Of a stretch of 21,784 bases of DNA, positions 1 to 7,478 are shown one piece after another. Under the pieces are notes generated by a model. The model had not been told where the DNA came from, did no database searches, and was given only the letters and a program-made list of their open reading frames with translations. The stretch is from contig JAUVBC010000003.1 in assembly GCA_030591405.1 (NCBI GenBank), forward strand, positions 1-21,784, given 5' to 3'. Both the position numbers and the translations under genes were made by a program. Positions within the stretch are counted from its first letter, which is position 1, and each line of letters opens with the position of its first letter. This DNA is from Candidatus Zixiibacteriota bacterium. GTDB lineage: Bacteria; Zixibacteria; MSB-5A5; GN15; PGXB01.

Positions 1-111
1 ATTTGAACAAAAGTTGAACGCTTTGACTCTTCTTTCATTCTCTCAATAATTAATTATAGGGCACCTATTTAATTTTACCATAATAAACGAATTGATTTGG
101 AAAACAATGCG

Positions 112-168
112 GGGCTATTTATTTTATACAATGTTTTTGATCCGGACAACACTTAAAAAATATAGCCC
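112..168 (+). promoter_or_regulatory. Upstream hairpin and possible promoter of the porin-like gene
   Basis: The arms GGGCTAT (112-118) and ATAGCCC (162-168) are complementary, and AT-rich flanks (TTATTTT and AAAAAAT) extend the pairing with small mismatches. A TATAAT box lies just beyond at 179-184, with no convincing -35 hexamer at the right distance. If the box is used, transcription would start near 191, at the ribosome-binding site GGGAGA, and the hairpin would be DNA-level or belong to an upstream transcript. Its role is unknown. Confidence 0.3.
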
Positions 169-203
169 TTAAAGGCACTATAATTTATTTGGGAGAAAAA
201 TCC

Positions 204-1010
204 ATGAAAACCAGAATCAGTATCACATGCTTGCTAGCTGTAGCGCTTTGCTTCGGTTTCGGCGTTTCCGCAATCAGTGAGGATCTGGAAATCTCCGGTT
301 TCTTTGATGTTGTCGGAAATTACCAATCATCGGCCGACGATAAGACCTCATTTGGTCTGGGTCAGGCCGAGCTTGATATTGCAAAGGAACTCTCTGAGAA
401 TATATCCATAATGACCGCTATTGCTTACAACAACGACGACGGTGTCTTTGAACTCGGCGCCGCCATCATTGATATTCATCTTTTTGGGAGCAAAGGAGAA
501 CATCAAGGCTCGGTATTTTGCGTGAAGCATTCAGGAATTGTTGTTGGAAAATTCGACGTTCCTTTCGGGATTGATTATAATGTTTATGCCTCGATTGACC
601 GCAAGTTGGTTTCGCCGCCGCAGGTGTGTGGCAATACTCATGAAGGTTGGAATGATTTTGGCGTTCAGTTTACTATGAACTGGCAGTATTATAATTTTGT
701 CGTCTATGGAGTAAACGGTATTGAATCATCCTATGAGATCAGCGATGCCGCTCATGCTATGGCGCTGGGCATATCGATTGGCGATGAAGTCAATACAACT
801 CCGGCCAATACCTTTGGCACCCGGGTCGGTTTGACGCCGGCCCAGGACCTTGAAGTTGGCGGCTCGGTAGCTTTCGGTTTGAATCAATCAAACAAAAGCG
901 AAATGATGATGTTTGGCGGTGACCTGCAGTATGCTATCGCCGATTTCCGGTTTAAGGGTGAATATATTCAGCACTCGCTCAATCGTTCAATCGTTCAATC
1001 GTTCAATTGA
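204..1010 (+). CDS. Porin-like outer-membrane beta-barrel protein, N-terminal part (frame-shifted form)
   Basis: A hydrophobic signal peptide of about 25 residues (MKTRISITCLLAVALCFGFG...) is followed by alternating beta-strand-like segments rich in Gly, Asn, Phe and Tyr, such as FFDVVGNYQSS, GVVVGKFDVPFGIDYN-like stretches and WQYYNFVVYGVNG. This resembles phosphate-selective or generic porin-type barrels, but no family can be named firmly. The ATG at 204 is chosen over a TTG at 189 because GGGAGA sits 8 bases before it; the TTG would lie beside that site. The frame ends at 1010 inside a repeat of TCAATCGT units, giving an abrupt SIVQSFN end without the aromatic terminal strand expected of a barrel. 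The missing terminal strands are encoded just downstream in another frame (1003-1239). As sequenced, the product is 268 residues long and probably cannot fold into a complete barrel. Confidence 0.7.
   Translation: MKTRISITCLLAVALCFGFGVSAISEDLEISGFFDVVGNYQSSADDKTSFGLGQAELDIAKELSENISIMTAIAYNNDDGVFELGAAIIDIHLFGSKGEHQGSVFCVKHSGIVVGKFDVPFGIDYNVYASIDRKLVSPPQVCGNTHEGWNDFGVQFTMNWQYYNFVVYGVNGIESSYEISDAAHAMALGISIGDEVNTTPANTFGTRVGLTPAQDLEVGGSVAFGLNQSNKSEMMMFGGDLQYAIADFRFKGEYIQHSLNRSIVQSFN
979..1007 (+). repeat. Octanucleotide tandem repeat, TCAATCGT x 3.6, inside the porin gene
   Basis: Three perfect copies of TCAATCGT (979-986, 987-994, 995-1002) are followed by the partial unit TCAAT (1003-1007). Eight is not a multiple of three, so each change in copy number moves the reading frame. 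With three copies the frame stops at 1010. Adding one copy, or removing two, joins the upstream frame to the downstream frame and gives an uninterrupted protein of 347 or 339 residues. This arrangement fits slipped-strand phase variation. Confidence 0.85.
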
Positions 1011-1239
1011 TGAAGAAAAAAATCGGGGCTTTTATGTTCAAGCTTTCTATAATATCAATCAATTTTTCCTAACCGGCCGTTATGGTGCTTTCCAGCCCGA
1101 TGGTGCTGACTGGGTCAACAGATATTCTATTGGTGCCGGTTATGCTATTGCCGATGCCATTGAGCTTCGTTTCGAAACCACTATCAATAAGAACAGCGAC
1201 AATAATACAAATATTTTGCAGCTGGTCGGAGGATTTTAA
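1003..1239 (+). pseudogene. Out-of-frame C-terminal part of the porin-like protein
   Basis: This segment encodes SIDEEKNRGFYVQAFYNI and continues through strand-like stretches (FFLTGRYGAFQPDG, YSIGAGYAIADAIELRFE) to a C-terminal NILQLVGGF. A terminal aromatic residue (Phe) is the usual end of an outer-membrane barrel and a recognition signal for BAM assembly, so this is very probably the real C-terminus of the protein that starts at 204. It is shifted relative to that frame, with the shift located in the TCAATCGT tract. An ATG at 913 is open in this frame but has no ribosome-binding site and overlaps the upstream coding frame, so independent translation is unlikely. It could be a phase-OFF state, a decayed gene or a sequencing or assembly error. 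Confidence 0.7.
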
Positions 1240-1300
1240 AAAAATATGACAATTTATCTTTGATGATATGTTTATATTTTAAATTAATTTAATTTTAATT

Positions 1301-1339
1301 AAGGTCTGGATGCCAAAGTGGCGTTCAGACCTTTTTTTT
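1301..1339 (+). terminator. Rho-independent terminator of the porin-like gene
   Basis: AAGGTCTG (1301-1308) pairs with CAGACCTT, extended inward by two G-U pairs, an A-T pair and GCC/GGC, closing on a short AAAGT loop. Eight T residues follow (1332-1339). Its presence downstream of 1239 supports the view that the transcript ends with the out-of-frame C-terminal part. Confidence 0.9.
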
Positions 1340-1437
1340 GTAATATTGTGTTTGCTTAAAATGGAACAGCAGAGTCTGCATGATGGCAATACTATTTTTT
1401 ACTATTGTTATTATTGGTATTGCAAATTTATTTTTGA

Positions 1438-1473
1438 ATAAAAATAGGGCGATTAGAATATTCCAACCGCCCT
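1438..1473 (-). terminator. Rho-independent terminator of the RND/LolA/barrel operon
   Basis: Read on the minus strand, AGGGCGGTT pairs with AATCGCCCT (one G-U pair) and is followed by ATTTTTATT. It lies 32 bases past the stop codon of the small membrane protein at 1505-1708, and marks the end of the minus-strand operon that converges on the porin-like gene. Confidence 0.75.
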
Positions 1474-1504
1474 TAGCAATAATCCCGGTGCAATTAAATA
1501 AAAT

Positions 1505-1708
1505 TTATTTTTTATTATAGAACAATCTGGCAAACACCATTTCGGCGGGGCAAAATTTTGTGAATGATGATTGAACCAATTTCAAGCCTACAAACGAAGT
1601 TAATATAAACCAGAATGGCGAAACCAAATAACCAAATGATACTGAAAGCAAAACCAATGCTCCAGCCATTAATCTTATACTATTTTCCAACGTCATAACT
1701 TTCTCCAT
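1505..1708 (-). CDS. DUF2892-type (YgaP-like) small inner-membrane protein
   Basis: This 67-residue protein has two predicted membrane helices (about 10-27 and 30-46), joined by a very short turn around SPFW. It closes with the FCPAEMVF-like segment typical of the DUF2892 family, in which a conserved FCP-type motif follows the second helix. Family members are found alone or fused to rhodanese domains (YgaP) and have no settled function. The start ATG shares one base with the TAA stop of the barrel gene upstream (TAATG), so it is very probably translationally coupled and the last gene of the exporter operon. It could be a small accessory of the export system or a passenger. The family call is fairly firm; the role is not known. 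Confidence 0.75.
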   Translation of the reverse strand: MEKVMTLENSIRLMAGALVLLSVSFGYLVSPFWFILTSFVGLKLVQSSFTKFCPAEMVFARLFYNKK

Positions 1709-2976
1709 TAATATCCATACGTAACTTTTAGATAAATATTATCATTTTTCTGAAAGGTACCAAAAGATGTATATTCATCCTGACCGTCAAATATATTTGC
1801 TCCCAGCGCCAATGTGATTGCGTCGGAATATTTATAATTAGCCAAAAATCGTCCGTAAAAATCTTCCTCGTTTGGTGAATAAAAGGCAAAGGCCGAAAAA
1901 GATAATGTCTCCATCATAAGAAGCTGAGTAAAACGCGTTGTCACCAGGTGATATGTCTCTTCTTTTCCGGCCATTCCCACAGGAAGATTTTCTACATATT
2001 TATCAAAGTCTATCATCTTTTCATTTTGATACTGAATATTGGCGGTCAGATTTGAACCTATTTGCCGTTCAAAACCGATCAAAGTGCTGATCTTTGAATT
2101 AGGTATCATCGGATTATCGCCATCGATATCATCTCGTGAATCGAAATAGCCACCCTCGGCCCAGACAATCCCTCCAAAGATCGGCATTCTTACCGAAGCG
2201 CCATAGACATTAAGTTTTGGATAATATGATGACATCGTTGCCATATCATAGCCGACCGGGTTTTTATAGAAACCGGTGTATCCATATAAGGCAATATCAG
2301 CATTACCGAGATACCGACTGAACCGTCCAGCTAATTCGCTATTTTCAAAACTGGCTTCAGGAAAATCGGCCTCAAAAAGATATTCCGGTGCGCCAACAAT
2401 CCCGCCGCCTTCAGGTGTCATGGGGTAATAATAACTCAGCCGTTCACCGGTAGGTGTTCGATTAGGTGTAAAGCGGGGAGTATAAACAATATCCAAAGTT
2501 CCAGTACCGGTATAGAGAGCCAATCTTAAAGCGTTCTGTGGAGCCTTAAGATATTGATCATCACGACCGGTGAAAAATGACTGATAATCTTTGGCAAAAA
2601 CATCATTAATAAAAATCAGATCGCCGGTACCCCAAGTCACAATCTGCCGCCCGATTTTGAAATCCAAAAATGAGCCGAATCTGAATTTGGCAAAACCTTC
2701 ACGCAATTCTATATCAGTACTGTGTTCATAAAAATCATCATAGACAAAATCAATTCGCGCAAAAAACTCGGCATTATCGGCAAACGATTCCATCCGAAGC
2801 TGTAATCTTGTTTCCGAGGCGGTCAAATCAGATAGAGTCGGGTTATCTTTATCAAGCCCGCCGCCGTATAGTCCCTGGAGAAAACCGGTGAAGTAGGTCT
2901 CCGATCCCAACCCTGTCACCGGGATCAATAATATTATCATCAATGCCATTAAATAAGAATATTTTTTTGTCAGCAT
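1708..2976 (-). CDS. Outer-membrane beta-barrel protein of the RND/LolA exporter operon (DUF1302-like)
   Basis: A signal peptide of about 24 residues (MLTKKYSYLMALMIILLIPV...) precedes a 400-residue barrel-like sequence. The segment FKIGRQIVTWGTGDLIFIND, near residues 105-125, resembles the strongly conserved G-R-Q-x-x-x-W-G element of DUF1302-type barrels, which are repeatedly encoded next to RND exporters and LolA-like proteins. The protein ends in VTYGY, giving the C-terminal aromatic residue expected for BAM-dependent insertion. AAGGAG lies about 12 bases before the ATG, and the gene follows the LolA-like gene by 18 bases. The likely role is the outer-membrane end of an export path for a hydrophobic cargo. 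The barrel assignment is firm, the DUF1302 relation is judged by eye, and the cargo is unknown. Confidence 0.75.
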   Translation of the reverse strand: MLTKKYSYLMALMIILLIPVTGLGSETYFTGFLQGLYGGGLDKDNPTLSDLTASETRLQLRMESFADNAEFFARIDFVYDDFYEHSTDIELREGFAKFRFGSFLDFKIGRQIVTWGTGDLIFINDVFAKDYQSFFTGRDDQYLKAPQNALRLALYTGTGTLDIVYTPRFTPNRTPTGERLSYYYPMTPEGGGIVGAPEYLFEADFPEASFENSELAGRFSRYLGNADIALYGYTGFYKNPVGYDMATMSSYYPKLNVYGASVRMPIFGGIVWAEGGYFDSRDDIDGDNPMIPNSKISTLIGFERQIGSNLTANIQYQNEKMIDFDKYVENLPVGMAGKEETYHLVTTRFTQLLMMETLSFSAFAFYSPNEEDFYGRFLANYKYSDAITLALGANIFDGQDEYTSFGTFQKNDNIYLKVTYGY

Positions 2977-2994
2977 AGTAGTCCTCTCCTTGCC

Positions 2995-3798
2995 CTACTT
3001 GATGAATTGCCGAGGCGGGTTTTTGAGGTATCTTTCCGAAAAGATATCTTCCTCAACGCCGATGTTAAATTTGATTTCTGTAAATTCAACCATAGTGTAC
3101 TGTTTCTTCTTAACATTTTCCATTTTCCGAATAGTCGGAGTTATAATACCATCGATCTCCTCGATCTTCTCAGCAGTGTAGACACGAACCAATTCATTTT
3201 TTTTATTGTAGTACTCTTCTTTGAGCGGGAGATAATGTCCCTTATCTATATAAGATACTTTTCTGGAAAAGCCTTTGTATTTCTCAATAGGTGTTGATTC
3301 GATGATATAGACGTCGTTATCATCAAGCTTATCTTCTTTCAAAATTTTATGGTTGTCTTCGGACCAATGACGCCCGGAAACGTCTTCATAAGTGAAATCG
3401 GAACCAACAAAGCTGGAACCTTTGTCATCTGCCGAAATCCGCTTTACCAGATCTACTGACGGAACATATAACCAGCGATTATCAGAGGCTTCTGGTATTT
3501 TGTGGACCATAAAAGTCAAACGGGAGACATCGTGCGGTTTTCTGAAATACGTGTAATACATCTGTTTGCCGCCATCTTCGATGTCGAGACGAAGCATCGC
3601 AAATTCTCTGATACGTTCTTTTCCACGCGAATTGGTGATCGTCATCTTGACCTCGGCGATACCATCATCGGCTGCGTAAAACATAGCAAGGTGAGATTTT
3701 TTCATGATCTCCATCGCCTGATTATCACCTGCATAGCTCGATTGACCGCCAATCATAACAATTAGAATCAACAGCATAATAGTTTTCTGAAATTTCAT
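2995..3798 (-). CDS. LolA-like outer-membrane lipoprotein-sorting protein
   Basis: The mature protein matches the LolA_like family in its central region: FRKPHDVSRLTFMVHK, then RWLYVPSVDLVKRIS, then GSDFTYEDVSGR. These are the hallmark blocks of periplasmic proteins that accompany RND or FtsX-type transporters and are annotated as outer membrane lipoprotein-sorting protein. The fold is expected to be an open beta-barrel half-shell that holds lipid or acyl chains. Start 3798 (MKFQKTIMLLILIV...) is chosen over an ATG at 3813 because GGAGAA precedes it at good spacing and the signal peptide then begins normally. It sits 23 bases after the RND gene and 18 bases before the barrel gene. It probably carries cargo between these two across the periplasm. 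Substrate unknown. Confidence 0.82.
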   Translation of the reverse strand: MKFQKTIMLLILIVMIGGQSSYAGDNQAMEIMKKSHLAMFYAADDGIAEVKMTITNSRGKERIREFAMLRLDIEDGGKQMYYTYFRKPHDVSRLTFMVHKIPEASDNRWLYVPSVDLVKRISADDKGSSFVGSDFTYEDVSGRHWSEDNHKILKEDKLDDNDVYIIESTPIEKYKGFSRKVSYIDKGHYLPLKEEYYNKKNELVRVYTAEKIEEIDGIITPTIRKMENVKKKQYTMVEFTEIKFNIGVEEDIFSERYLKNPPRQFIK

Positions 3799-3821
3799 TT
3801 TGTTCTCCAACATTAATTAAA

Positions 3822-6161
3822 TTATATTTTTACAGTTTCGATTATATCTTGTGCCTGAACTGCAACAACCGCGTCCGGGAAAAGTTTTTTCTGGGCAACA
3901 ATAAAGATCGAAGGCAAAAGTAACATCGTTACTGCGCCTGAAACCATCATGATAGCGAAAAAGAATGATCCGACTGTTATATAAGGTACCAGTGTTGAGA
4001 AAAACATCGGCACAAATCCAATTGCAATCACCAGAACATTTCGTCCAATCGCTCGCGCCAGACTCTCGAATATCCAGGGATAAGTTTCTTTGAAGTTGCC
4101 GGTTTCCGAATGAATATATTTAGTTCGTTTTATAAAATGGATCGCGAAATCAATCGATAATCCCAAGGTCAGCGATGATAGAACCGCCACCGGCATATCA
4201 TACGGTTTGCCGATATATCCAATAAAACCGTAGATCGCCATAATTGTTATGGATAGTGGTAACATCGAGATGAAACCAAGCAGCGGCGAACGGAAGAGGA
4301 ATATCATCATAAGAAAGACAACGCCAAAGGAGCTCAGCAGAGCCGATCTCATCCCGCCAACCATTTTTTCCTGCCAGACAACATTGATATATGGCAGCCC
4401 CGCCCATTGGAAAGTAATATTTTCCGGGGGCGGATTGTCGGCAAGATACTTTTCGGTCAGGGTCAAAACAGATTTGACTGATTCATTGTCGCCTTCTTTT
4501 AGCTGTACCCAGAGATTTGCCTTTGAGTAATCCTCAGTAATAAATTTGAATAGATCATCCGGGTTACCGCCTGAAATCTCAAACAGGAAAATATCTTGTG
4601 CGATCTCATTCTGATTATCGGGGATAGCGAATTTGGAACTGTCGGCATTAAAGAGTTCATAACGAATCTTCTTAATAATATCGGTAATACCTGTTGTGGA
4701 ACCGACTATTTTGTTTTTAACCAAATGATTCTGAAGAGATTCAATATATTTTAATGTTGCCGGATCTTTCATTGCATCCGGTTCTTCACCATCGACAACA
4801 AGATAATTCATATAGGTACCAGCCAGATGTTTATTTAATGTTGCATCGGCGATACGAAGCGGGTGATCGGCCTTGAACCATTTGACCGGATTATCATTGA
4901 CAACTATCATGCTTAAGCCGACAGCCGCGATCACGATTATTATCCCTGTCCCGGCCAGAATTGCCTTATAATGTTTGGCATCAAAATCACGGAAGAAATG
5001 CATAATTCGCGACAATAATCCTTTGGTATCTTTAATCTTGCCAAAATTTCTCAACGCCTTGTCTGATATTAAAACCGCGAAAGCCGGATTAAAGGTTATC
5101 GATAAGAACCATGCTACAAAAATTCCGAATGCGACAAAAATTCCAAAAACCCTGACTGGCGGGATAGGTGTTAGTGCCAGCGAAATAAATCCGACGATAG
5201 TTGTTATTGTCGTAAATAAAATCGGGACAAACAATTTGGAGATTGTTTCGCGAATGGTTGTCTTTTTATGTTTATATTTTTGATAACGGTCATGAAAATC
5301 GGAAATAATATGAATTGAATTTAAGACCGCAATCGGAAACAGAAATATTGGGATCATTGAACTCATAATATGAACCGTGTTGCCGGTCATAATAAGCAGC
5401 CCCATCGTCCATATAATTGAAGCTAAGGCAACAATCATCGGGGCGACGATTATTTTTATATTCCTGAAGAACAGAAGCATAAGAAGGAAAATAATTGCTC
5501 CTGCCATTGGGGCGCTGATACCCATCTGACGGAACATCTCGGATCCGAAACTATCTTCGGCAACCGGCAGACCGGCAATAAAATACTCCTCGCCGGTTGA
5601 ATGACGATCGATAATTTCCTGTATCTCACCTGCGATCCGATGTGACATATTCTTAGATTCAATCGGGATAAACATCGCGATTGCTTTTCCATCATCAGAA
5701 GCCAGTTTACCTCTTAGCATCGGATTGTCTTTGATTCTGCCTAATATATATTGGGCCTGCGCATCGCTTTCAGGCTCATCTTCGAGAAGCGTTTTTACTT
5801 CCAGAATGCCGTCGGTCTGAATAATATCATCAACCATTGATGGGGCAAGGATATCATCAGCAATGACGCCGTCTATTTCGGCTACCTCTTCCATTATGCG
5901 ATAGACATTGGTCAGCAGTTGTTTATTAAATGCGCCGTTTTCATCGACAACACCAACCGCAATAAAATCTAAAATCGAAAAATCTTCTTTAACCTGATGA
6001 TCGAACAGTCTCGCCGGTTCATCAAGTTCAAGCATATTTTCCGGATCGGTATCAATTTTGATATCCGGCAGTTGCGCGGCAAAAAAGGCGGTAACTAAGA
6101 CAACGCCTATAATAACCGACCAGGGATGGTTGATTGAAAATTCTGTGAAAAATCGTTTCAT
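3822..6161 (-). CDS. RND superfamily exporter (MMPL/COG1033 type)
   Basis: The 779-residue protein has the duplicated RND layout. One membrane helix near the N-terminus (about 13-31) is followed by a periplasmic domain to about 205, then five helices in a sterol-sensing-like block. The same pattern repeats in the second half after a helix near HYKAILAGTGIIIVI. The second half contains GLSIDFAIHFIKR, with the membrane-embedded Asp used for proton coupling in this superfamily. The equivalent place in the first half reads LFPIAVLNSIHIISDFHDRY, so the acidic residue is not in the same place. Start 6161 (MKRFFTEF) is preferred over 6188 because AAGGAAAG lies just upstream of it. It is first in the operon with the LolA-like and barrel genes and has its own promoter region at 6201-6231. 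Transport of lipid or hydrophobic compounds is inferred from family and context. Confidence 0.88.
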   Translation of the reverse strand: MKRFFTEFSINHPWSVIIGVVLVTAFFAAQLPDIKIDTDPENMLELDEPARLFDHQVKEDFSILDFIAVGVVDENGAFNKQLLTNVYRIMEEVAEIDGVIADDILAPSMVDDIIQTDGILEVKTLLEDEPESDAQAQYILGRIKDNPMLRGKLASDDGKAIAMFIPIESKNMSHRIAGEIQEIIDRHSTGEEYFIAGLPVAEDSFGSEMFRQMGISAPMAGAIIFLLMLLFFRNIKIIVAPMIVALASIIWTMGLLIMTGNTVHIMSSMIPIFLFPIAVLNSIHIISDFHDRYQKYKHKKTTIRETISKLFVPILFTTITTIVGFISLALTPIPPVRVFGIFVAFGIFVAWFLSITFNPAFAVLISDKALRNFGKIKDTKGLLSRIMHFFRDFDAKHYKAILAGTGIIIVIAAVGLSMIVVNDNPVKWFKADHPLRIADATLNKHLAGTYMNYLVVDGEEPDAMKDPATLKYIESLQNHLVKNKIVGSTTGITDIIKKIRYELFNADSSKFAIPDNQNEIAQDIFLFEISGGNPDDLFKFITEDYSKANLWVQLKEGDNESVKSVLTLTEKYLADNPPPENITFQWAGLPYINVVWQEKMVGGMRSALLSSFGVVFLMMIFLFRSPLLGFISMLPLSITIMAIYGFIGYIGKPYDMPVAVLSSLTLGLSIDFAIHFIKRTKYIHSETGNFKETYPWIFESLARAIGRNVLVIAIGFVPMFFSTLVPYITVGSFFFAIMMVSGAVTMLLLPSIFIVAQKKLFPDAVVAVQAQDIIETVKI

Positions 6162-6200
6162 TGCTTCTTTCCTTAAATTAATATTCATCTTAATAGAACG

Positions 6201-6231
6201 TTAGAGACGATTTATTAGAAAACGATTCAAA
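6201..6231 (-). promoter_or_regulatory. Candidate ECF-type promoter of the exporter operon
   Basis: On the minus strand TTTGAATCGTTTT (6231-6219) is followed, 18 bases after GAATC, by TCTAA (6205-6201). The form GAATCG-N17-TCTAA resembles sigma-E-class promoters (GAACTT, about 16 bases, TCTGA or TCAAA). The expected start near 6194 leaves a leader of about 33 bases carrying the ribosome-binding site for 6161. The same 13-mer and a TCTAA at the same distance lie upstream of the adjacent sigma gene. Confidence 0.5.
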
Positions 6232-6361
6232 GAATATTGAATTAATTAATAATATATACAAGCACCTGTCGGACAAGGACTAACGATATTGAAGATTTTG
6301 GGATGTCTATGAGATTTTTTGCAATACAGGAGAGATTTTATCCAGTAATGAAATTCAGGCC

Positions 6362-6607
6362 TTATTTTCCGAACTTTTTCTGCCAGCGAGCTTTGAGGAC
6401 ATTGTTCAGTTTTTCTTCCAATTCTGGCGGAAGTTTTTCTTTTTTGCCATCGCGACAAAGAACAACTGTCTGCTTTAAGGTATCAACCATTAGACGACAG
6501 TTATTACACTCTTTAAGATGCTTTTCGATATCGGCACAAAGTGTCTCATCAATTTCGCCATCAATATAGTCAGCTATATTTTGAATATATTTACTGCAAT
6601 GATTCAT
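6362..6607 (-). CDS. Zinc-finger anti-sigma factor (zf-HC2 / ZAS type)
   Basis: The 81-residue protein has the anti-sigma zinc-finger signature H-x3-C-x2-C in KHLKECNNC (about residues 29-37), preceded by IADYIDGEID. This is the standard N-terminal helix pattern of zf-HC2 anti-sigma proteins. The rest (GKKEKLPPELEEKLNNVLKARWQKK) is charged and helical, and there is no membrane segment, so it is a soluble anti-sigma factor. Its ATG at 6607 lies one base beyond the sigma gene's TGA, and AGGAG within the sigma gene's last codons serves as its ribosome-binding site, so the two are almost certainly co-translated. It should hold the sigma factor at 6609-7178 inactive until a signal, often redox or envelope stress in this family, releases it. 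No separate sensor domain is visible. Confidence 0.88.
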   Translation of the reverse strand: MNHCSKYIQNIADYIDGEIDETLCADIEKHLKECNNCRLMVDTLKQTVVLCRDGKKEKLPPELEEKLNNVLKARWQKKFGK

Positions 6608-6608
6608 A

Positions 6609-7178
6609 TCATTTCTCCTGAAAACTCAACGATAACCTCTCTCGCAATGCCAGACGAGCTCTGAGAATCCTTGACTTGGTAGCTGGCATTGAAAGTTTCA
6701 GTATCTCTGAAATTTCTTTGACCGACATATCTTCCATATAACGCAAAATAAAAGGAGCGCTGTATATATATTTCATTTCTGCCAAGCCTGATTCGATGAT
6801 CTCCATGATCTGTTTTTTCTCGAAATGGTCATACGGATCGCCCCAATCAAATAGATTAGCGATACCATCATTATGAGAATCTGGCAGGTATTCCTCTATC
6901 GGTTTTAAATCCATCTGTTTATCTTTAGCGTTCCCCGACCGAAAATGATTCAATGCAATCGAATAGAGCCAGGTACCAAACGATGAATCCATCCGAAACT
7001 TATCTATGTTATCAATCGCTTTCAAAAAGGTCTCCTGCAAAATATCTTCGGCGTCCTGATGATTGCCGGTCAATTTCAGCGCCAGACGATAGATCTTGTC
7101 TTTATGCCCATCTATCAGGGTGCTAAAAGCTTTAAAATCGCCTTTTTGCGCCGCTTGTATTAATTCTTTTTCATCCAT
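6609..7178 (-). CDS. ECF-subfamily RNA polymerase sigma factor
   Basis: Region 2 is clear at the N-terminal side: GDFKAFSTLIDGHKDKIYRLALKLTGN, then QDAEDILQETFLKAI with the conserved D-A-E-D-I-x-Q-E-T-F block, then FGTWLYSIALNHFRS. Region 4 follows at about residues 130-180 (APFILRYMEDMSVKEISEILKLS, then TKSRILRARLALRERL). The linker of about 50 residues between them is typical. The start is ATG 7178: the TTG at 7187 lies inside the TATAAT box of the best promoter, and region 2 needs the residues right after the ATG. No ribosome-binding site precedes it, so the message may be leaderless. It forms a pair with the anti-sigma gene and probably directs transcription of the RND operon and perhaps itself. 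Confidence 0.9.
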   Translation of the reverse strand: MDEKELIQAAQKGDFKAFSTLIDGHKDKIYRLALKLTGNHQDAEDILQETFLKAIDNIDKFRMDSSFGTWLYSIALNHFRSGNAKDKQMDLKPIEEYLPDSHNDGIANLFDWGDPYDHFEKKQIMEIIESGLAEMKYIYSAPFILRYMEDMSVKEISEILKLSMPATKSRILRARLALRERLSLSFQEK

Positions 7179-7186
7179 TAGACTCA

Positions 7187-7215
7187 ATTATAACCAAAAC
7201 GATTCAAAATTACAA
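7187..7215 (-). promoter_or_regulatory. Sigma-70-like promoter of the sigma/anti-sigma genes with embedded 13-bp motif
   Basis: On the minus strand TTGTAA (7215-7210) and TATAAT (7192-7187) are separated by 17 bases, a near-consensus sigma-70 arrangement. Initiation would fall at about 7180-7178, on the start codon itself. The spacer contains TTTGAATCGTTTT (7208-7196), identical to the element upstream of the RND operon. The region may therefore be read by two sigma factors, or the 13-mer may be a regulator site placed in the spacer. Confidence 0.6.
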
Positions 7216-7420
7216 TAATTGTTATATTCAGATATTTGCAATGATTAGGTTTGTAAATCAGAACTGATGATTTTTATTCTATACTGTGATAGCTTAAGCC
7301 ATGGCAGACTGAATGCCAAATGCAATATGATATAAAGCGGGGTACCTTTGATGTATTATAAAATCTTGATTTCTCTGAGATAATGTGTCCTATGGCAGAC
7401 CGAAGGTTTAAAACAGATGA

Positions 7421-7441
7421 CCCCTTCGCCAAAGCTCAGGG
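7421..7441. repeat. Likely dispersed intergenic repeat (CCCTTCG...GCTCAGGG type)
   Basis: CCCTTCGCCAAAGCTCAGGG closely resembles the short repeat CCCTTCGACAAGCTCAGGG, which I recall as common in intergenic DNA of many environmental bacteria. Only one copy is seen in this window, so the assignment rests on resemblance. Confidence 0.35.
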
Positions 7442-7478
7442 TTTTAAAATGCGTAAGTCGCATACGCGCCAACGCATT
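7441..7478 (-). terminator. Possible terminator of tRNA-Ser
   Basis: Read on the minus strand just after the tRNA 3' end, AATGCGT (7478-7472) pairs with ACGCATT (7454-7448) across a 17-base loop that can itself pair partly. The run TTTT then AAAAC follows. The T-run is short, so this is a weak candidate. Confidence 0.35.

Noticed and set aside
913..1239. Independent gene starting at the ATG at 913
   Set aside because: It has no ribosome-binding site, overlaps the upstream coding frame by about 100 bases, and its upstream translation is not protein-like, while the part after 1003 completes the barrel.
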